From RBC101 sp052387735 (GTDB lineage: Bacteria > Gemmatimonadota > Gemmatimonadetes > Gemmatimonadales > Gemmatimonadaceae), in the NCBI GenBank assembly GCA_052387735.1, contig JBQTIW010000170.1, positions 1-9,829 of the forward strand: a DNA stretch of 9,829 nt, read 5' to 3'. The position numbers and the translations under genes are program-made. Shown here in pieces: positions 6,247 through 9,829 of the stretch (its first letter is position 1; the number at the start of each line of letters is the position of its first letter). The notes below the pieces were generated by a model, which was given only the letters and a program-made list of their open reading frames with translations, made no database searches and had not been told where the DNA came from.

Positions 6247-7758
6247 CTAGCCGCGCTCGAAGGTCGCGTTGTATGTCCGCCCGAACCCGTCCTTCGCCTC
6301 CACGCGCCACGCCTTCGCCTGAGGCGACGCGGGCGCGTAGAAGAGATGATTGGTCAGCATCGGGTCCACCCACGGCCGCCGCTCGGGGAGCTTGTCGCCC
6401 GTGTGGAGCTTCACCGACAGCGGATCGAGTCCTCGCCGTTGCGACATCAGGCCTCGCGGCTGGCCGTCCTCGAACCACCGGACCGTCCACGCCGGATCCC
6501 AGTCCCACACGTTGGCGACGAGATCACCCGGGGCCGTACGCTCGGATCCAGGGGCGTAGACACGGATCTGATGGGAGGCGTCCTTCCCGGTCGACTTGTA
6601 CCGCCACGTCACCCGCTCGCCTTCCACCTCGTAGATCGCGTAACCGTTCGGCGTCCCGTCGAAGCAGATGTCCCCGCTCCACCACGCGCCGCACGCGGCC
6701 CCGGCGACGTGTTCGTGCACTCCGCCTTGCACGCGGTGCTCGCACTCGTGCGTGTGACCGGCGATCACGTGCGCGCGATGTCGCTCCAGCAAGCGGTACA
6801 GCGCCTGCCGGTTCGTGATCGAGACCGAGACACTCGGACTGGATTGACCATTTCGCAGATACTGCGAGCTCTCGATGGGGATGTGCAGGAACACCATCAC
6901 GGTCTGCCCGGCCTCGACCACGGCGAGGTCGTGCTTCACCCACTCGAGCTGCTCCTCCGTCAGGTAGCCGATGTAGCCCGCACCATGCCAGAAAACGTCG
7001 TTCAGCACGAGGTAGTGCACCGCCCCGACGTCGAACGAGTAGTGTGATGGCCCGAAATGGCGCGCGAAGGTATCGGTCGCGCCCTCGGTCGTCCGTGACT
7101 CCTGGTCGAGGTCGTGGTTCCCAACGACCTGCGCGAAGGGAATCCCCATTCGGGACACGGCGCGCTCGTACTCGGGATAGAGCGCGAGTTGGTCGAACAT
7201 GATGTCGCCGCATGTCAGGCCGAACACGGCGCGGCTCCCCAGTGCTTTACGAGTCGCCAGGACGTCGGGCACCGTCTCGTCGTGCAGCCGCTTCATTTCG
7301 AAGTCGTTCTCCGTCTGCGGGTCGGCGAGGATGATCACGGCATGCCGTTCGTCGCTCTCCATCCGCGGTGTCAGCTCGAACTGGTGCATCAGCTCGGCGG
7401 GTCCGGAGGGCGTGATCGGGACGTGCAGGCGCAGCGTTCCGGTGCGACTCATCGGCAGCTCGTACCCACGCGGCGGACAGACGCTCAGGTAGCGTTGCGC
7501 GTCGGTGGTGACGAAGTCGAAACGTCCGGCATCGTCCACGCGGACAACGATCCGCCCATCGGTCACCCTCGCCCCGCGCACGGCGCGCGTGCCCGTGACG
7601 ACACGCCCGCGCACGCGAATGGGCCGGCCCGTTCCCGTAGGCCGAAGCAGCCGCTCGATCGGGCGATAGGGATCGGCGAGGAGGATTTCGGGGAGCACCA
7701 GCGCGGCGCCGGCGCCGGCGGCGGCGCGAACGAGAAAGGCTCGGCGGGAGGGCATCAT
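6247..7758 (-). CDS. Tat-exported calcineurin-like phosphoesterase (MetallophosN-Metallophos-MetallophosC type)
   Basis: The 503-residue protein starts with a twin-arginine signal (SRRAFLV at 4-10, then an Ala/Gly-rich hydrophobic stretch to about residue 28), so it is predicted periplasmic or surface-exposed. A beta-sandwich-like N domain (about 45-130) precedes the metallophosphatase core. Core motifs are DPQ at 146-148 (in place of the usual DxH), GDIMFD at 184-189, GNHD at 213-216, LHIP at 291-294 and GHTH at 334-337. A C-terminal domain (about 360-500) follows, matching the MetallophosN/C architecture. The substrate is unknown: phosphodiester, phosphomonoester or nucleotide are all possible. 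Two adjacent ATGs (7758 and 7755) could start it; both follow the heptamer array. A link to nucleotide salvage feeding the purine operon is conceivable but only a guess. Confidence 0.88.
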   Translation of the reverse strand: MMPSRRAFLVRAAAGAGAALVLPEILLADPYRPIERLLRPTGTGRPIRVRGRVVTGTRAVRGARVTDGRIVVRVDDAGRFDFVTTDAQRYLSVCPPRGYELPMSRTGTLRLHVPITPSGPAELMHQFELTPRMESDERHAVIILADPQTENDFEMKRLHDETVPDVLATRKALGSRAVFGLTCGDIMFDQLALYPEYERAVSRMGIPFAQVVGNHDLDQESRTTEGATDTFARHFGPSHYSFDVGAVHYLVLNDVFWHGAGYIGYLTEEQLEWVKHDLAVVEAGQTVMVFLHIPIESSQYLRNGQSSPSVSVSITNRQALYRLLERHRAHVIAGHTHECEHRVQGGVHEHVAGAACGAWWSGDICFDGTPNGYAIYEVEGERVTWRYKSTGKDASHQIRVYAPGSERTAPGDLVANVWDWDPAWTVRWFEDGQPRGLMSQRRGLDPLSVKLHTGDKLPERRPWVDPMLTNHLFYAPASPQAKAWRVEAKDGFGRTYNATFERG

Positions 7759-7763
7759 GTGGT

Positions 7764-7791
7764 GAATGGAGAATGAAGAATGGAGAATAGG
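7764..7791 (-). repeat. Heptanucleotide array before the phosphoesterase start
   Basis: On the + strand there are four consecutive 7-nt units: GAATGGA (7764-7770), GAATGAA (7771-7777), GAATGGA (7778-7784) and GAATAGG (7785-7791). Read in the direction of the phosphoesterase gene they are CTCCATT-like pyrimidine-rich heptamers ending five bases before the first ATG (7758). The period and orientation to the gene are the same as in the arrays at 2352-2410 and 9461-9542, though the unit sequence differs. Confidence 0.75.
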
Positions 7792-7819
7792 GGCGCCCCG
7801 GCGTTCGAGCCAGGGCGCC
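7792..7819. other. Strong GC hairpin next to the heptamer array
   Basis: GGCGCCC (7792-7798) pairs with GGGCGCC (7813-7819). After one C-A mismatch, GGC (7800-7802) pairs with GCC (7809-7811) around the loop GTTCGA. On the - strand the hairpin lies directly upstream of the heptamer array and phosphoesterase. It could be a terminator for upstream transcription or a 5'-UTR structure. No U-tract follows. Confidence 0.4.
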
Positions 7820-7849
7820 GCCTGAGCGTTCGCTGCCTGGACATCGACC

Positions 7850-8139
7850 CGGGCCGCGCAGCGCCGGCGAGACGCGGATCGTCCACGGCGGGTTGAAATC
7901 GGTCACGCCGTTAGGCAGCAGTGTGCGCCGGAGCATGCCGGTGGTGACGTCCCCACGACGCCGAAGTCGTCGTCATTCGAGATCGCGACCCGGTCATCGC
8001 CGAGCTACGCGATTCCTTCCGGCTTGTCGTGTGGATCGCCGGTCAGCTCCGTCACCAGATCCACCACGAGCGCCTTGGAAACAGGGACAATGCCGGCGCC
8101 GGCATGATCCGTCACCGCTCCAGCGTTGCGCTTTTGCGT
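7850..8139 (-). pseudogene. Decayed C-terminal remnant of an esterase-like-phytase / beta-propeller-type protein
   Basis: This stretch has no intact gene, but the - strand carries clear protein-like sequence. From 8109 down it reads DHAGAGIVPVSKALVVDL and on to GDPHDKPEGIA, then a TAG stop (8005-8007), then LGDDRVAISNDDDFGVV. At a run of four Gs the meaning moves to another frame, continuing GDVTTGMLRRTLLPNGVTDF and NPPWTIRVSP. Restoring one G and reading through the TAG gives a continuous segment with KPEGIA-x-L and NDDDFG. These resemble the C-terminal KPEG...NDNDFG region of esterase-like-phytase and choice-of-anchor family proteins. Only about 75-95 residues remain, with no N-terminus, so this is a truncated relic rather than a sequencing slip in a full gene. 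The family name is from memory and moderately sure. The exact borders are uncertain; the upstream edge abuts the aldolase stop. Confidence 0.6.
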
Positions 8140-8140
8140 A

Positions 8141-9487
8141 TCATCGCGCCGTTCGTCGCTTCAGGATCGACGGGAACGAACGCCCGCGCAGTTCATCGAG
8201 GGAAAGCCCGGTGCGCGCCAGCGTCTCCTCCTCGCTCACCGCGCCACAGTTGATCGCGCGCAGAAAGTAGTTGAGAAGCCCCTGCCCCGTCGCCGCGTCA
8301 TCGAACACGTCGCCGACCAGCGTAGCCTGCGCCGCCTTCTCCACGAAGTTCCGAAGTCGCGCCGCGGCGGCCTCGATCCCCGATAGAAAGAACGCGTACA
8401 CAGCTGCATAGCGGGTGACCAGTTGCGCGGGATGCAGATCCCACCCCTGATAGAACCCTCCGGCCAGCGAGTGCATCACGTCGTCGTAGTGCATGCGCCA
8501 GGCGCGGTGTACGCTGGCGCGATTCTCCACGCGCTGCGCTGGCGTCAGCTGCTCAGCCTCACCGCGGTGCGGTGGCACGGGAAGTACGGCGGTTGACCCA
8601 TCGCTCAGCCAGACGCCCGTTCCCGCCAGCGACGCTTGCATCACGTGTTTGGCGAAATCGCAGGCGGGGTGCCGCATGCGCTGGTGCGCAGCCGTGATCC
8701 CAAGGCCCGCCGTGTAGTCGTACGTGCCGAAGTGGGCTGCCACGATGCGACCCCCTCCCGCCACGACAATGGCCGGGAGCGCGCAGCGGCCGTTTCCATC
8801 GATGATAATCTGCGGCGTCTCGACCATGATCTCGAAACCCAGCGTGCCTTCCCCGAGCATCAAGCGCCGCTCCAGGGCCGCCAGGGTTCGAACGAAGTGC
8901 GAGACCTGCTCGACCGCCGTAATCTTGGGGAGCGTAATCGTGAACCCGGACGGCAGCGTGCCGCCGGTCGCATGCATCAACGTCTCGAGCACGATGGTGA
9001 GCGTGCGTTCGCTGCGGGCACGCAGCTCTTCGTTCAGCGGCTTGATCCGCAAGCCGATGAAGGGCGGCAACGTGCCCTCGGCCATCCCCACCGCGAGCGC
9101 TTCGGCGGCCGCGCGCGCGTGACCGTCCTCCTCAGCGTCAGTACGGTTGCCGTAGCCGTCCTCGAAGTCGATCCGGAAATCTTCCACGGGCTGCGTCCGC
9201 AGTCTGGTGGCGACGCGGTGGTGCACCGCCGCCGCATGGGGATCCTCCGATGCCCATCCGACCGCATCCGCCAGGCTTTCCGCATCGGGCGCCCAGGCCT
9301 CGAACGCGCTGCGGGCCACTCCGCCCAAACGAACGGCGGTGTCCGAGCGGAAGAGCTGCGCGCCGCCGTACACCACGTGCACCGGCTGACGATTTGGCGT
9401 CTCGCCAGGATGCGTCGAAGCGAAGGCCAGATTCGCAGAGCGGAGCGCGTCGTCAGGCATGGGGAGACGGGAGGCGTCGTCAGGCAT
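8141..9487 (-). CDS. HpcH/HpaI/CitE-fold aldolase or lyase (DUF6986-like)
   Basis: From ATG 9487 the protein has 448 residues. It shows the pattern of Mg-dependent phosphoenolpyruvate-fold (CitE, malyl-CoA lyase, malate synthase-like) enzymes: DFED at 107-110, RIKPL at 147-151, LPK at 186-188, MVETPQ with the metal-ligand Glu at 221-226, HFGTYDYTA at 252-260 and GWDLHPAQL at 348-356. Relatives use glyoxylate, acetyl-CoA or oxaloacetate-type substrates; this branch has no assigned reaction that I can name. It sits about 2.7 kb from a purine pathway that ends in ureidoglycolate/glyoxylate, so a glyoxylate-consuming role is an attractive but unproven idea. Three in-frame ATGs (9598, 9487, 9460) are possible starts. 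I chose 9487 because conserved sequence begins near 9460 and the repeat array lies upstream; 9460 would remove only nine residues (MPDDASRLP). Confidence 0.8.
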   Translation of the reverse strand: MPDDASRLPMPDDALRSANLAFASTHPGETPNRQPVHVVYGGAQLFRSDTAVRLGGVARSAFEAWAPDAESLADAVGWASEDPHAAAVHHRVATRLRTQPVEDFRIDFEDGYGNRTDAEEDGHARAAAEALAVGMAEGTLPPFIGLRIKPLNEELRARSERTLTIVLETLMHATGGTLPSGFTITLPKITAVEQVSHFVRTLAALERRLMLGEGTLGFEIMVETPQIIIDGNGRCALPAIVVAGGGRIVAAHFGTYDYTAGLGITAAHQRMRHPACDFAKHVMQASLAGTGVWLSDGSTAVLPVPPHRGEAEQLTPAQRVENRASVHRAWRMHYDDVMHSLAGGFYQGWDLHPAQLVTRYAAVYAFFLSGIEAAAARLRNFVEKAAQATLVGDVFDDAATGQGLLNYFLRAINCGAVSEEETLARTGLSLDELRGRSFPSILKRRTAR

Positions 9488-9500
9488 GGGGAGACGAGAG
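9447..9500 (-). repeat. 27-bp tandem duplication carrying the aldolase start codon
   Basis: Positions 9447-9473 and 9474-9500 are two 27-bp copies that differ at one base (gacgggag versus gacgagag). Each copy contains an in-frame ATG, so the protein would start MPDDASRLP and then MPDDAL. Since 27 is a multiple of 3, frame is kept. Confidence 0.9.
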
Positions 9501-9542
9501 GCGGGAGACGGGCTATGGGAGACGGGAGACTGGAGCCCGGAG
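9461..9542 (-). repeat. Heptanucleotide array before and around the aldolase start
   Basis: In the direction of the aldolase gene the sequence reads as heptamers CTCCGGG, (one unit boundary), CTCCAGT, CTCCCGT, CTCCCAT, AGCCCGT, CTCCCGC, CTCTCGT, then CTCCCC and ATG (9487). After the duplicated start come another CTCCCGT, CTCCCC and ATG (9460). The array is followed upstream by a small hairpin (GACGG-TGCT-CCGTC, 9542-9555). No Shine-Dalgarno sequence is evident. Confidence 0.75.
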
Positions 9543-9625
9543 ACGGTGCTCCGTCGGACTAAACAAGGAACGCTGCTAGCGGCGAGTGTCTTTCTCATTG
9601 CATTCGCTGGCCACGTCAGGACGCC

Positions 9626-9829
9626 TCAATGGATCGTTTCACCTTTCTCGAGCATGGCGACGAACGTAGCGATCCGTCTCGCGCGTGTCTCGGGCTTCAC
9701 CGCCGTCTGGATTCGGAACAGAATCGCGTATCGGTTCCTGGTGTCCAGCGTCTCGAAGACCTTGAGCGCCTTGGGGGACCCGACCAACGCCTGCCGCAAA
9801 TCGTCAGGCACCTTGGAAGTGGAGTACGC
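9626..9829 (-). CDS. YdeI/OmpD-associated (OmdA) family protein, C-terminal fragment
   Basis: The frame is open to the right edge of the window and ends with TGA at 9626-9628, leaving 67 residues. The sequence VPDDLRQALVGSPKALKVFE followed by LDTRNRYAILFRIQTA and KPETRARRIATFVAML is the helical C-terminal module of the OmdA/YdeI family (bacteriocin-protection, PF13376-like), with the hallmark KPETRARRI. The GTG at 9811 is an ordinary valine codon in a frame that continues upstream (AYSTSK before it), so it should not be taken as a start. The N-terminal part, perhaps a DUF1905-type domain, is outside the window. The cellular role is poorly defined in the family; binding to outer-membrane or surface stress factors has been proposed. 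Confidence 0.8.
   Translation of the reverse strand, partial: AYSTSKVPDDLRQALVGSPKALKVFETLDTRNRYAILFRIQTAVKPETRARRIATFVAMLEKGETIH

Noticed and set aside
6124..7047. Long + strand frame of 307 codons over the phosphoesterase
   Set aside because: Antisense to a protein with full catalytic motifs; the translation is Arg/His/Val-rich with no recognisable domain.
8090..8105. Perfect 16-bp palindrome ATGCCGGC-GCCGGCAT
   Set aside because: It lies inside the decayed gene and follows from Ala/Gly codons (His-Ala-Gly-Ala-Gly), so a chance origin is likely.
7893..8270. + strand frame in the gap between phosphoesterase and aldolase
   Set aside because: Arg/Ser-rich translation running into the aldolase on the other strand; the opposite strand holds the convincing protein-like remnant.
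9461..9542. CRISPR-like array
   Set aside because: Units are only 7 nt, contiguous and without unique spacers.
8636..9562. + strand frame of 308 codons over the aldolase
   Set aside because: Antisense shadow of a conserved enzyme; its translated repeats only mirror the heptamer array.

Overview
The window is high-GC bacterial DNA, densely coded, with start/stop overlaps of the ATGA/GTGA type. It carries most of an aerobic purine (urate to ureidoglycolate) degradation operon on the + strand, followed by a set of unrelated or loosely related genes on the - strand. A soil bacterium of the Gemmatimonadota or Acidobacteriota kind would fit: high GC, a membrane-bound cytochrome-c-linked urate oxidase, a MetallophosN/C-type phosphoesterase and a DinB-like protein. 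Nothing here, such as an rRNA gene, fixes the taxonomy, so that placement is a weak inference.

Region 1 (1-5440, +): the end of a [2Fe-2S] small subunit and a complete FAD subunit of a xanthine dehydrogenase-type molybdenum hydroxylase, then allantoinase, allantoicase, OHCU decarboxylase (UraD), 5-hydroxyisourate hydrolase (UraH) and a membrane urate oxidase with a C-terminal cytochrome c domain (PuuD). Together they would take xanthine to urate (XDH), 5-hydroxyisourate (PuuD), OHCU (UraH), S-allantoin (UraD), allantoate (allantoinase), and ureidoglycolate plus urea (allantoicase). The molybdopterin large subunit of XDH is not in the window. Every gene junction overlaps by 4 nt or is 2 nt apart, except allantoinase-allantoicase, where a 60-nt spacer is filled by an imperfect heptanucleotide array.

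Region 2 (5441-6123): a 140-bp convergent intergenic stretch with a GC hairpin, then a DinB-like metal-binding protein on the - strand, preceded by a good Shine-Dalgarno sequence and a 14-bp palindrome.

Region 3 (6247-8140, -): a Tat-exported calcineurin-like phosphoesterase. Upstream of it are a heptamer array, a strong hairpin, and the decayed C-terminal remnant of an esterase-like-phytase or beta-propeller-type protein, broken by an in-frame TAG and an apparent -1 frameshift.

Region 4 (8141-9829, -): an HpcH/HpaI/CitE-fold aldolase (DUF6986-like) whose start codon lies in a 27-bp tandem duplication inside a third heptamer array, and the C-terminal part of a YdeI/OmpD-associated (OmdA) protein cut by the window edge.

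The two least-explained signals are short-sequence patterns rather than genes. First, heptanucleotide, pyrimidine-rich repeat arrays sit directly before three gene starts, always in the same orientation relative to the gene. Second, the octamer CGTTAGGC (either strand) is over-represented and independent of reading frame, so rare TTA leucine codons appear in the high-GC genes.
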